NCBI GenBank assembly: GCA_937916405.1
Contig: CALFUF010000100.1
Coordinates: forward strand, 1 to 21,888
DNA: 21,888 bases
Reading direction: 5' to 3'
From: an uncultured Prevotella sp.
GTDB lineage: Bacteria > Bacteroidota > Bacteroidia > Bacteroidales > Bacteroidaceae
Part shown: one piece after another, positions 1 to 7,432 of the stretch
Layout: the number at the start of each line of letters is the position of its first letter
Position numbering within the stretch: position 1 is the stretch's first letter
The notes under the pieces: model-generated
What the model was told of the DNA's origin: nothing
Database searches by the model: none
Seen by the model: only the letters and a program-made list of their open reading frames with translations
Translations under genes and position numbers: made by a program

Positions 1-1126
1 TCAGGATAGCACCCTGGATAGAAGCACCAACGGCAACCACCTCATCAGGGTTCACGCCCTTAGAAGGCTCCTTACCGAAGTAGTTCTTCACGAGTTCCTG
101 AACGGCAGGAATACGGCTTGAACCACCTACGAGGATGACCTCGTCAATATCTGCTGTGCTCAGTTTTGCGTCAGCGATAGCCTTCTGACAAGGAGCCAGA
201 CAAGCCTGGATGAGTCCATGTGCCAACTGCTCGAACTTAGCGCGTGACAAAGTCTTTACCAAGTGCTTAGGCACACCACCTACTGGCATGATATACGGCA
301 GGTTGATCTCCGTAGAGGTAGAGCTTGACAACTCAATCTTAGCCTTCTCGGCAGCCTCCTTCAGACGCTGCATAGCCATTGGGTCAGCCTTCAGGTCGGC
401 ACCCTCGTCGTTCTTGAACTCCTGTACGAGCCAGTCGATGATTACCTGGTCGAAGTCATCACCACCCAGGTGTGTATCACCATTAGTAGACAATACCTCG
501 AACACACCACCGCCGAACTCCAGGATAGAGATATCGAACGTACCACCACCAAGGTCGAAGACAGCAATCTTCATATCCTTGTTAGCCTTGTCGACACCAT
601 AAGCAAGAGCGGCTGCGGTAGGCTCGTTGACGATACGACGTACATTCAGACCGGCGATCTGTCCAGCCTCCTTGGTAGCCTGACGCTGAGAGTCAGAGAA
701 GTAGGCAGGAACAGTGATAACGGCATCCGTCACCTCCTGTCCGAGATAATCCTCGGCAGTCTTCTTCATCTTCTGCAGCACCATAGCGGAGATCTCCTGT
801 GGGGTGTACTTACGACCATCGATGTCCACACGAGGATAGCCACCCTCGTTGACAACAGAATAAGGTACACGTGAGATTTCCTTCTCTGTCTGCTGCCAGT
901 TCTCACCCATGAAACGCTTGATAGAATAAACGGTCTTCTTCGGGTTCGTGATAGCCTGACGTTTTGCCGGGTCACCAATCTTACGCTCGCCGTTCTCCAC
1001 GAAGCCTACGACAGAAGGAGTCGTACGCTTACCCTCGCTGTTAGCGATAACCACCGGCTCGTTACCCTCAAATACGGCAACACAGCTGTTGGTTGTTCCT
1101 AAGTCAATACCAATAATTTTTCCCAT
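1..1126 (-). CDS. dnaK: Chaperone protein DnaK (Hsp70), N-terminal part; C-terminus beyond the left edge
   Basis: Cytosolic ATP-dependent Hsp70 chaperone that folds and rescues proteins with DnaJ and GrpE. The ATG is at 1126-1124 on the minus strand, and 375 codons are present without a stop before the window edge. The sequence shows the Hsp70 nucleotide-binding domain: GIDLGTTNS at residues 6-14 (phosphate 1), DLGGGTFDIS at 191-200 (phosphate 2) and VGGSSRIP at 333-340 (adenosine contact). Full-length DnaK is about 635 residues, so the substrate-binding domain is missing only because the window ends. The start context is ACAACTATGG with no Shine-Dalgarno. The gene is divergent from the secreted-protein gene at 1307. 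A possible promoter lies at 1172-1201. No CIRCE element was seen. Identification is essentially certain. Confidence 0.97.
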   Translation of the reverse strand, partial: MGKIIGIDLGTTNSCVAVFEGNEPVVIANSEGKRTTPSVVGFVENGERKIGDPAKRQAITNPKKTVYSIKRFMGENWQQTEKEISRVPYSVVNEGGYPRVDIDGRKYTPQEISAMVLQKMKKTAEDYLGQEVTDAVITVPAYFSDSQRQATKEAGQIAGLNVRRIVNEPTAAALAYGVDKANKDMKIAVFDLGGGTFDISILEFGGGVFEVLSTNGDTHLGGDDFDQVIIDWLVQEFKNDEGADLKADPMAMQRLKEAAEKAKIELSSSTSTEINLPYIMPVGGVPKHLVKTLSRAKFEQLAHGLIQACLAPCQKAIADAKLSTADIDEVILVGGSSRIPAVQELVKNYFGKEPSKGVNPDEVVAVGASIQGAIL

Positions 1127-1171
1127 AGTTGTATTCTTTTTTTATTTATTAATATGCAATTTTGTCACTGA

Positions 1172-1201
1172 CAATATAGCAAAGCATATGCCAAAAACAA
1201 A
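1172..1201 (-). promoter_or_regulatory. Possible Bacteroidetes-type promoter for dnaK
   Basis: On the minus strand, TTTG (1201-1198) is followed after 19 nt by TATATTG (1178-1172), close to the TTTG-N19-21-TAnnTTTG consensus. The -7 box is imperfect because its third T is missing. It lies about 45 nt before the dnaK ATG. Confidence 0.4.
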
Positions 1202-1235
1202 AAAAATGAAGAAAAATGACTGATTGTCACGTCAT

Positions 1236-1270
1236 TTTGGCACAAGTATCAAAAATTATTTATAAATTTG
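1236..1270 (+). promoter_or_regulatory. Promoter for the secreted-protein gene at 1307
   Basis: TTTG at 1236-1239 and a perfect -7 box TAAATTTG at 1263-1270. The 23-nt spacer is slightly longer than usual. It leaves a leader of roughly 30 nt before the ATG at 1307. Confidence 0.55.
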
Positions 1271-1306
1271 CAGCATTATTACGTAATAACATCAATAGAT
1301 ATATCT

Positions 1307-2653
1307 ATGAAGAAACTGATTATTCTGGCGGGACTAGCCTTAGCAACCACAGTTGCCATGGCTCAAAGTGCCGACTCCTACATTGTCAAGACAAAGGGAG
1401 TGAAGAAGACAGAAACTAAGGTCGTCAAAGAGAAGGTCAATACCGAAGAGCCCACAGGCACTGACTTTGTAAGTCAGAATTTCCGTTATTACAGTCTTTG
1501 CGACTGGCAAGACGGTATGAAGTTCATGGTATTGCCAGAGAAGTACGACTTGGTGGTGAACACTTTCCGTGACGCAGGCACTGGTAAGGAAGTGCCCAGT
1601 GGTAAGTTACGTCGTAAGATTATGATTTACAACAACCACACTGTCGGACAAAACGGTCGTGCCCGTATGAACTTCACCTGTCAGGATGACAATAGGAAAT
1701 ACTATTTTGAATTGCCTAACGGAGAGTTCGAGGACTATTGCTACAACAAGACGGGTGTACCTACCCTCGCCTATCTGGGAGATGTGGATATTGCCCGTGA
1801 GAAGCTGATGAATCAGACACTTCTGACTCGTGCCACCGACTACCGTGTGGATGTCGACTATGACAGCGACAGCTACAATGATGTCAAGGTGGAGAAGAAC
1901 ATGGAGGTAAAGGTGGTTGCCGTTGGTGTGGGCACTCGCTCTTTCCCTGTGAAGATCATTGTTGCCGACAAGAAAGGTAACGAGTTCTACCAGAATGTTG
2001 CCATCAGTAAGACGAATAGCGGTATGCGTGACGACGAGTTTGTCGTGGACAACGAGAAATTCACGTTCTATGGCTCTTTCGACCTGATGTCTGGAGAGAT
2101 CAAGGTTTCTTCCGACTACGCACAGTATATGGGTAAGACCGTCTATACCAAATACGCCACCAGCATGACTACCAAAGGTGGCGGTAAGGACAACCGCGTC
2201 GTGAAAGTACCTAAGCTGATGGCATTCCGTATAGAGGGTATGGCACCAGTCCGCAACAGCAATTATGTCACTTTGACACTGACAGAGACAGAGACTGGTC
2301 GTACCTACGCTAAGGATGTCACCTTCGTCAATGAGAGTGTCGTGGGTGATATCGACGGACAGCAGGAAGACTACTTCGGTTATCTGTTCGGCTTCGGCGA
2401 GGGTAAGTTAAGAAATACCAACGCCGCCACCCGTACCATGATCCGCGAGGGACGTGTCGGCATGGGTATGACTGAGGAAGAGGTGGAGATGGCAGTCGGC
2501 GAGCCTGACAGTAAGGCAGACATCAACGACGGTCGTTATGAGTGGACCTACAAACGCACCAAGTCTTGGCTGATTGTTCAGTTCAGCAAGAGTGGTAAGG
2601 TCATCGGTATCAGAACCCCACGCAGAAATACCGCAACTACGACAAAGAAATAA
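1307..2653 (+). CDS. Secreted protein of unknown function with a BamE/SmpA-like C-terminal motif
   Basis: 448 residues from the ATG at 1307. This start is preferred over an upstream in-frame ATG at 1268 because it gives a clean signal peptide (MKKLIILAGLALATTVAMAQ, cleavage near residue 20) and the -7 promoter box overlaps the upstream start. The body (about residues 40-380) is rich in beta-strand-like and charged stretches and matches no family I recognise. Residues 387-436 run GMTEEEVEMAVGEPD, then GRYEWTY, then VQFSKSGKVIGI. This is the pattern of SmpA/OmlA (BamE-like) domains, in which a 'GM(T/S)..EV...LG.P' helix precedes two strands. The protein is probably periplasmic or at the outer membrane. 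It is a single-gene unit ending at the shared terminator with recA. The function is unknown, and the BamE-like resemblance is inferred from the motif only. Confidence 0.85.
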   Translation: MKKLIILAGLALATTVAMAQSADSYIVKTKGVKKTETKVVKEKVNTEEPTGTDFVSQNFRYYSLCDWQDGMKFMVLPEKYDLVVNTFRDAGTGKEVPSGKLRRKIMIYNNHTVGQNGRARMNFTCQDDNRKYYFELPNGEFEDYCYNKTGVPTLAYLGDVDIAREKLMNQTLLTRATDYRVDVDYDSDSYNDVKVEKNMEVKVVAVGVGTRSFPVKIIVADKKGNEFYQNVAISKTNSGMRDDEFVVDNEKFTFYGSFDLMSGEIKVSSDYAQYMGKTVYTKYATSMTTKGGGKDNRVVKVPKLMAFRIEGMAPVRNSNYVTLTLTETETGRTYAKDVTFVNESVVGDIDGQQEDYFGYLFGFGEGKLRNTNAATRTMIREGRVGMGMTEEEVEMAVGEPDSKADINDGRYEWTYKRTKSWLIVQFSKSGKVIGIRTPRRNTATTTKK

Positions 2654-2698
2654 CAAAAGAAGAGTGGAAGCCCGTTAGGACTTCCACCTTTTCTTTTG
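2654..2698. terminator. Bidirectional intrinsic terminator between convergent genes
   Basis: Core stem GTGGAAG (2664-2670) / CTTCCAC (2681-2687) with a 10-nt loop. It is flanked by an A-rich left arm and a T-rich right arm that also pair with each other almost completely. This A/T flanking lets the hairpin act on both strands, ending the plus gene at 2653 and recA (stop at 2715). Confidence 0.8.
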
Positions 2699-2714
2699 AT
2701 CACTGTCATGACGA

Positions 2715-3746
2715 CTATACCTTATCGGCAATAGCCTGCATGATCTTCGCCTCCAGCTCCTCACAAAGCTCTGGATTATCCTTCAGTAACTGCTTCGTAC
2801 CATCACGTCCCTGTGCCAACTTGGAACCGTCATAAGAGAACCACGAGCCACTCTTCTGGATGATGCCATACTCTACGCCGAGGTCGATAATCTCACCAAT
2901 CTTCGAGATGCCCTCACCAAAGGTAATCTCAAACTCTGCCTTGCGGAAGGGAGGAGCCACCTTGTTCTTCACTACTTTAACACGCACCTGGTTGCCGATG
3001 ACCTGGTCGCCATCCTTGATAGCCGTTACACGACGGATGTCCAGACGGACAGAGGCATAGAACTTTAGGGCGTTACCACCAGTCGTCGTCTCAGGATTAC
3101 CGAACATCACACCAATCTTCTCACGTAGCTGGTTGATGAAGATACAGGTTGTATTCGTCTTAGAGATCGTTGCCGTGAGCTTACGCAATGCCTGACTCAT
3201 CAGACGGGCATGCAGACCAACAGCAGAGTCACCCATATCACCCTCTATCTCCTTCTTAGGAGTCAGTGCGGCGACAGAGTCGACAACCAGTATATCTATC
3301 GCACTGGAGCGAATCAACTGGTCGGCGATTTCCAAAGCCTGCTCACCATTGTCAGGCTGAGAGATCCACAGGTTGTCGATATCCACACCCAGTTTCTGGG
3401 CATAGAAGCGGTCGAAGGCATGCTCCGCATCGATAAAGGCAGCAATACCACCAGCCTTCTGCGCCTCAGCGATAGCATGAATGGCAAGGGTCGTCTTACC
3501 AGACGACTCCGGACCATAAATCTCAATGATACGTCCTTTGGGATAGCCACCCACCCCCAGTGCGGCATTCAGTCCGATACTGCCAGTGGGTATCACCTCC
3601 ACATTTTCGATTTGCTCATCTCCCATTCTCATGATGCTGCCCTTGCCGAAATCCTTCTCGATTTTCGACATGGCAGCCTGCAGCGCTTTCAGTTTCTCCT
3701 GCTGAGGGCTCATGGCTGTGCCCTCTTCCATTTCTTTTTTTGCCAT
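2715..3746 (-). CDS. recA: Recombinase RecA
   Basis: Cytosolic DNA-dependent ATPase that forms filaments on single-stranded DNA for homologous recombination and SOS co-protease activity. It has 343 residues, typical of the family. Walker A GPESSGKT is at residues 78-85, and Walker B (DILVVDS) is at 151-157. The L1 region MGDSAVGLHARLMSQALRKL (171-190) and the L2 region around GNPETTTGGNALKFYAS are intact. The start is ATG at 3746 in an ACAACTATGG context without Shine-Dalgarno; a second Met at residue 12 is possible. It lies 58 nt downstream of the dehydrogenase gene on the same strand and may be cotranscribed with it. That gap carries ATTTCGAG repeats. No LexA-like box was recognised. Confidence 0.98.
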   Translation of the reverse strand: MAKKEMEEGTAMSPQQEKLKALQAAMSKIEKDFGKGSIMRMGDEQIENVEVIPTGSIGLNAALGVGGYPKGRIIEIYGPESSGKTTLAIHAIAEAQKAGGIAAFIDAEHAFDRFYAQKLGVDIDNLWISQPDNGEQALEIADQLIRSSAIDILVVDSVAALTPKKEIEGDMGDSAVGLHARLMSQALRKLTATISKTNTTCIFINQLREKIGVMFGNPETTTGGNALKFYASVRLDIRRVTAIKDGDQVIGNQVRVKVVKNKVAPPFRKAEFEITFGEGISKIGEIIDLGVEYGIIQKSGSWFSYDGSKLAQGRDGTKQLLKDNPELCEELEAKIMQAIADKV

Positions 3747-3763
3747 AGTTGTTATGTTTAGTT

Positions 3764-3796
3764 ATTTTCGATATTTCGAGATTTCGAGATCTCGAG
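3764..3796. repeat. ATTTCGAG octamer array in the dehydrogenase-recA gap
   Basis: Two exact ATTTCGAG units (3773-3780, 3781-3788), one variant ATCTCGAG (3789-3796) and a degenerate unit before them. Positions 3784-3795 form a 12-nt perfect palindrome, TCGAGATCTCGA. A related pair of units lies at 5055-5070. Confidence 0.75.
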
Positions 3797-3804
3797 ATTG
3801 TGAA

Positions 3805-5043
3805 TTAGAGTTCCAGGTCGCCATCGTGGATCTCGTGCCAAGGGAGCCTTTGCTTGTTGAGCTGCTCCATGAAGGGATCGGGGTCGAACTCCTCCACGTT
3901 ATGGACACCAGGTTTCTTCCAGATACCCTTACAGAACATCATTGCACCAATCATTGCAGGGACACCCGTCGTATAGCTGACACCCTGCATCCCCGTCTCC
4001 TCATAGGCGGCACGATGTGAGCAATTGTTATAGACATAATAGGTATGCTCCTTGCCGTCCTTACCGATACCACGGATGCGACAACCGATAGAGGTCTCCC
4101 CCTCGTAGTTCTCACCCAAGTCCTGCGGGTTAGGCAGAACTGCCTTCAGAAACTGCAAGGGTACTATCTTCACCTTCGCCGTACCAGTGCCGTCAGCTAA
4201 GGGTGCCTCATACTCCACCTCGTCAATGCGGCTCATACCGATATTCTGAATGACCTCCAAGTGCTTCAGATACTGCTGTCCGAAGGTCATCCAGAAACGG
4301 GCACGCTTAATGGTGGGATAGTTGATGACCAATGACTCTATCTCCTCATGGTGCAACAGATAACTGTCACGCGGTCCTATATTAGGATAGGTCAGGTCCT
4401 TATGGATCTCCAACGGTTCTGTCTCCACCCATTTTCCGTCTTCCCAGTAGAGACCCTTCTGAGTAATCTCACGGATATTGATCTCTGGGTTGAAGTTGGT
4501 GGCGAAAGCCTTATGGTGGTCGCCAGCGTTACAGTCGACGATGTCCAGATACTCTATCGCATCAAAATGATGCTTAGCGGCGTAAGCGGTATAGATGCTC
4601 GTCACGCCTGGGTCGAAGCCACAGCCCAGAATTGCCGTCAGACCAGCTTTCTCGAATTTCTCACGATAAGCCCACTGCCAAGAGTATTCGAAGTGTGCCT
4701 CGTCCTTCGGCTCATAGTTTGCCGTGTCGAGATACGAGCAGCCACAGGCAAGACAAGCCTCCATTATCGTCAGGTCCTGGTATGGCAGGGCGAGGTTGAT
4801 CACCAGTTCTGGCTTATAACTATTGAACAAGGTCTTCAACTGCTCTACGTCATCCGCATCGACCTGCGCCGTCTGGATGGGCATGTCATAACCCTTCTTA
4901 TGGATGGCCTCTACAATTGCGTCACACTTTACCTTGCGACGAGAAGCTATCATGAAATCAGTAAACACGTCAGCGTTCTGTGCTATCTTAAACGCCGCCA
5001 CAGTGGCAACACCACCTGCACCAATCATCAATACTCTTGCCAT
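3805..5043 (-). CDS. Saccharopine dehydrogenase-family protein, probable carboxynorspermidine/carboxyspermidine dehydrogenase
   Basis: 412 residues. An N-terminal Rossmann fold begins at residue 2 (ARVLMIGAGGVATVAAFKIA, a GxGGVxxxxA nucleotide-binding loop). It is followed by SYLDTANYEP and LGCGFDPGVTSIYTAYAAKH, hallmarks of the bacterial carboxynorspermidine synthase branch of the Lys9/saccharopine dehydrogenase superfamily. In Bacteroides, that branch condenses aspartate semialdehyde with a diamine using NADPH, in the alternative spermidine pathway. The decarboxylase partner gene is not in this window, so the exact substrate is inferred. The start ATG at 5043 is in the AACTATGG context. It lies 17 nt downstream of the hypothetical gene at 5061-5693, which suggests cotranscription. 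Confidence 0.85.
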   Translation of the reverse strand: MARVLMIGAGGVATVAAFKIAQNADVFTDFMIASRRKVKCDAIVEAIHKKGYDMPIQTAQVDADDVEQLKTLFNSYKPELVINLALPYQDLTIMEACLACGCSYLDTANYEPKDEAHFEYSWQWAYREKFEKAGLTAILGCGFDPGVTSIYTAYAAKHHFDAIEYLDIVDCNAGDHHKAFATNFNPEINIREITQKGLYWEDGKWVETEPLEIHKDLTYPNIGPRDSYLLHHEEIESLVINYPTIKRARFWMTFGQQYLKHLEVIQNIGMSRIDEVEYEAPLADGTGTAKVKIVPLQFLKAVLPNPQDLGENYEGETSIGCRIRGIGKDGKEHTYYVYNNCSHRAAYEETGMQGVSYTTGVPAMIGAMMFCKGIWKKPGVHNVEEFDPDPFMEQLNKQRLPWHEIHDGDLEL

Positions 5044-5054
5044 AGTTCTTTTAT

Positions 5055-5070
5055 ATTTCGTTATTTCGAG
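5055..5070. repeat. ATTTCG(AG) repeat pair overlapping a stop codon
   Basis: ATTTCG (5055-5060) and ATTTCGAG (5063-5070), the same family as the array at 3764-3796. The unit at 5063-5070 and the two bases before it contain the TAA stop and the last two codons of the minus-strand gene at 5061-5693. Confidence 0.55.
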
Positions 5071-5693
5071 TTTATAGTCAATTCATCCGCACGGATACCC
5101 AGTGCCGCCATCAGGGAATACCCCAGTATCTCCTGTCGGTAGTTGCCTCCCTCCATCGGCTGCATACTGAACACCGTGATATGTTTATTGTCATCCACAT
5201 GACGGAGTCCTTCGCGTACCTTATTATATATATGGTCGGCATCTGGAACCACCATCACCCGTCGCACATCCCTGCTATTACAGATGATCTGCATGGAGTC
5301 GACAAACAGATCCTCAGCGGTCACCATCTCCTCTACAGGGACGCAACTGATGAGGAACTCCCCCAACGGACCATTGAATGCCTTACCGTCTAAGTCTGCG
5401 AAGACACCTGGTTGGAAATTCTCCATCTTTTGTCGCTGATGCAATAAGACGACCTGCGTCTGTTGGACTGGTTCGGGAGGTGTGGTAGGTTGGGTAGGTG
5501 TGGTAGGGAATTTCAGTCCTCCGTCTAACGCCACGCACTCCAGCCATTTCGCCATATCAGCCTGAGGGACGGGTCTGCCCAGCATACGCTCGAAATTGAC
5601 GATGAGGTCAAAGGCTACTTTATCGACGTAGTCAGCATCGACAAGTATCACATTCTCTTTCCATTCCGTCATATTCTGCACTTCCTCTGTCAT
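5061..5693 (-). CDS. Conserved hypothetical Bacteroidales protein with a Pro/Thr-rich linker
   Basis: 210 residues from the ATG at 5693. An in-frame TTG at 5702 is unlikely because it lies inside the promoter's -7 box. The next Met is at 5672 and is also possible. An N-terminal domain (about residues 1-55) is joined by a Pro/Thr/Gln-rich linker (TTPTQPTTPPEP) to a second domain. The second domain holds FADLDGKAFNGPLGEFLISC and a C-terminal strand-helix pattern (RRVMVVPDADHIYNKV, HITVFSMQP). No signal peptide or membrane segment is seen. It may belong to a Bacteroidales domain of unknown function, but I cannot name one with certainty. Its own promoter (5700-5731) puts transcription start at or next to the ATG. 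It is followed closely by the dehydrogenase gene. Confidence 0.75.
   Translation of the reverse strand: MTEEVQNMTEWKENVILVDADYVDKVAFDLIVNFERMLGRPVPQADMAKWLECVALDGGLKFPTTPTQPTTPPEPVQQTQVVLLHQRQKMENFQPGVFADLDGKAFNGPLGEFLISCVPVEEMVTAEDLFVDSMQIICNSRDVRRVMVVPDADHIYNKVREGLRHVDDNKHITVFSMQPMEGGNYRQEILGYSLMAALGIRADELTINSK
5478..5507. repeat. Short direct repeat encoding the Pro/Thr linker
   Basis: AGGTGTGGTAGG occurs at 5478-5489 and again at 5496-5507. On the minus strand this gives the tandem linker TTPTQP-TTPPEP of the gene at 5061-5693. It is likely a repeat-born spacer between two domains. Confidence 0.5.
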
Positions 5694-5699
5694 AGCGTA

Positions 5700-5731
5700 C
5701 AAAGTTAGTGCAATTTCAGCGAATCACCAAA
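5700..5731 (-). promoter_or_regulatory. Consensus Bacteroidetes promoter for the gene at 5061-5693
   Basis: On the minus strand, TTTG (5731-5728), exactly 20 nt, then TAACTTTG (5707-5700). Only 6 nt separate the -7 box from the ATG at 5693. The message is therefore probably leaderless, or it starts at the internal Met at 5672. Confidence 0.75.
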
Positions 5732-5750
5732 TAATTTGTTTGATTAAATG

Positions 5751-6885
5751 TTAAAGCGTTATTTCACCAGAACCCAAGCAGTGATGATGCGCCTCATCAT
5801 ACAACACACAGAACTGTCCTGGTGCCACACCATGGATGGGGGCATCGGAGCACACCTGAAAGACACCGTCACCCTTTTCCTCTAACTTGGCGTGGTGGAA
5901 CTCAGGGGTATGACGAATCTTAAAGGTGATGTCGGAGGGAAGGGGCTCTTTGCAGGTGGCAGGAATCAGACTATGGAAGTCCTTGAACAAGAACTCTTGC
6001 TTATAGGCGGTCTGTGGGTCATAGCCTTTGCTGACATACAGGATGTTCTGCCGCATGTCCTTCTTCACCACGAACCACGGTCCACCGCCGAAGCCCAGTC
6101 CATGACGCTGTCCGATGGTATGGAACCACAAGCCCTTATGCTGTCCGATGCGTTTTCCCGTCTCCAGTTCCAACACGTCACCAGGGCTCTCACCCAGATA
6201 ACGGCGGATATAGTCGTTATAGTTGATCTTCCCCAGGAAACAGATACCCTGGGAGTCCTTGCGCTTGGCATTCACCAGATGCTCACGCTCGGCAATCTCT
6301 CGCACCTCCTCCTTCATCATGTGACCGATGGGAAACAATGCCTTCTTGAGTTGCCAGTCTTCAATCTGGGCGAGGAAGTCGGTCTGGTCTTTCACAGGGT
6401 CAGGACTGGTACAGAGCCACTTTATAGAGGTGAGAGGTGAGAGGTGAGAGGTGAGAGGTGAGAGGTGAGAGGTGAGAGGTGAGAGGCTCTTCCTCCGTCG
6501 TGGCATAATGTCCCGTAGCAATGAGGTCATAGTCATGTCCCCGTTTCTCGTCAAAAGCCCCGAACTTTATCAGACGGTTGCACATCACATCGGGATTGGG
6601 TGTCAGTCCTGCCTTCACCTTCTCCATGGTATATGCCGTCACCTGGTCCCAGTATTCCTGATGACAGTCGACGACCTCTAACTTACAACCGTACTTATGA
6701 CTGACGGCTGTCGCCATCTCCAAGTCCTCCTCAGAGGAGCAGTCCCACTCCTCATCCTCCTCAGGACCTATCTTAATATAGAAACAATCCGGATGCAAGC
6801 CCTGTCGCACCAACTCATAGAGCGCCACAGAACTGTCGACACCGCCAGAAAGCAGCACGGCAATACGTTTGTCTTTCAAATTCAT
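5751..6885 (-). pseudogene. mnmA: tRNA-specific 2-thiouridylase MnmA, reading frame broken in a heptanucleotide repeat (possible phase-OFF allele)
   Basis: MnmA thiolates U34 of the Lys, Glu and Gln tRNAs. The N-terminal part (from the ATG at 6885) has the PP-loop SGGVDSS at residues 13-19 and the nucleophile region NPDVMCNR with Cys102. It reads through GHYATTEEEP into eight CCTCTCA copies (minus strand) and stops at a TGA after 161 codons. The rest continues in another frame: PDPVKDQTDFLAQI, DSQGICFLGK (second catalytic Cys) and TIGQRHGLGFGG, ending at 5751. The whole span is 1135 nt. With one heptamer fewer it is 1128 nt, an unbroken 375-residue protein of normal length. Either 7 or 10 copies restores the frame. 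The array replaces the variable hairpin that follows GHY in the family, so an ON form should tolerate it. A sequencing or assembly error in the repeat is the main alternative. Confidence 0.9.
6431..6486. repeat. Eight perfect TGAGAGG heptamers inside mnmA
   Basis: 56 nt of exact 7-bp tandem repeat (plus strand TGAGAGG), preceded by a degenerate unit at about 6424-6430. Read on the minus strand it encodes a 7-residue period (LTSHLSP). The copy number sets the mnmA reading frame. Confidence 0.95.
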
Positions 6886-6889
6886 GCTG

Positions 6890-6897
6890 CAAAATTA
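6890..6897 (-). promoter_or_regulatory. Probable -7 box of mnmA
   Basis: TAATTTTG on the minus strand ends 4 nt before the mnmA ATG at 6885, implying a leaderless or nearly leaderless transcript. No clear -33 TTTG is seen at the expected spacing. Confidence 0.45.
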
Positions 6898-6919
6898 AGC
6901 ATAAATCACGAATTATGTG

Positions 6920-6927
6920 TATCTTTG
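6920..6927 (+). promoter_or_regulatory. Probable -7 box for the secreted-protein gene at 6957
   Basis: TATCTTTG matches TAnnTTTG and lies 29 nt before the ATG at 6957. The -33 element is weak. It is divergent from the mnmA promoter in a shared 71-nt intergenic region. Confidence 0.5.
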
Positions 6928-6956
6928 CACAGAATTATTTTAATCCACAACAGAAA

Positions 6957-7430
6957 ATGAAGAAAGTATTATTGATAGTATGTAGCCTGATGCTGGCACT
7001 CAGTATGCAGGCACAAGAAATGAAGGGACGTATTTATTACAATGGTAATATGAGTGTGAGTCACCTGCTCGCTGAGAAAAAGAGTGAGACGCCAGAACAA
7101 CGGAAGGAGCGTGAGACCGTGATGAACGATATCTTCACCATGACCGTTACTATTGAGTTTATCAACAGTCATGACATGCGAATGAAGATGAAGATCATGA
7201 TGGACAAGGAACGTGCCAAGGAACTGGGTGTCAGCTGGGCGAATCGTAAGCTGTGGCAGGCTGACCTGGTGCTCAAGACGAAGTTCTATAACTATAAGTC
7301 GCGGTATACCGTCCATGATGGTATCGTCAAGATAGAGGACAACGGGTCTCGCATGCAACTCAGCGAGGATGGTGAGATACTGATGGTTGACGACAACGAC
7401 ATGAAAGCAAACCTAAAACGAATCAAATAA
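6957..7430 (+). CDS. Small secreted protein of unknown function
   Basis: 157 residues from the ATG at 6957. The start is chosen because it begins a signal peptide, MKKVLLIVCSLMLALSMQAQ, cleaved near residue 20; an upstream in-frame ATG at 6915 lies before the promoter box. The mature part is charged and Met-rich (FTMTVTIEFINSHDMRMKMK), with alternating strand-like segments. The pattern KFYNYKSRYTVHDGIVKIED followed by LSEDGEILMVDD suggests a small lipocalin- or beta-sandwich-like periplasmic protein, but no family was recognised. Its stop is 2 nt before the epimerase start, so the two genes are almost certainly one transcript. The gene is divergent from mnmA. Confidence 0.8.
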   Translation: MKKVLLIVCSLMLALSMQAQEMKGRIYYNGNMSVSHLLAEKKSETPEQRKERETVMNDIFTMTVTIEFINSHDMRMKMKIMMDKERAKELGVSWANRKLWQADLVLKTKFYNYKSRYTVHDGIVKIEDNGSRMQLSEDGEILMVDDNDMKANLKRIK

Positions 7431-7432
7431 CT

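Noticed and set aside
210..874. Plus-strand ORFs opposite dnaK
   Set aside because: Shadow frames of a clearly coding minus-strand dnaK, with no signals of their own.
1127..1306. CIRCE-type heat-shock operator before dnaK
   Set aside because: No TTAGCACTC-N9-GAGTGCTAA-like inverted repeat is present.
6400..6554. Independent start codon for the downstream half of mnmA at 6554
   Set aside because: The codons from 6554 to the array are mnmA sequence read out of frame, and no promoter or initiation context is present; a frame break in one gene explains the two halves.
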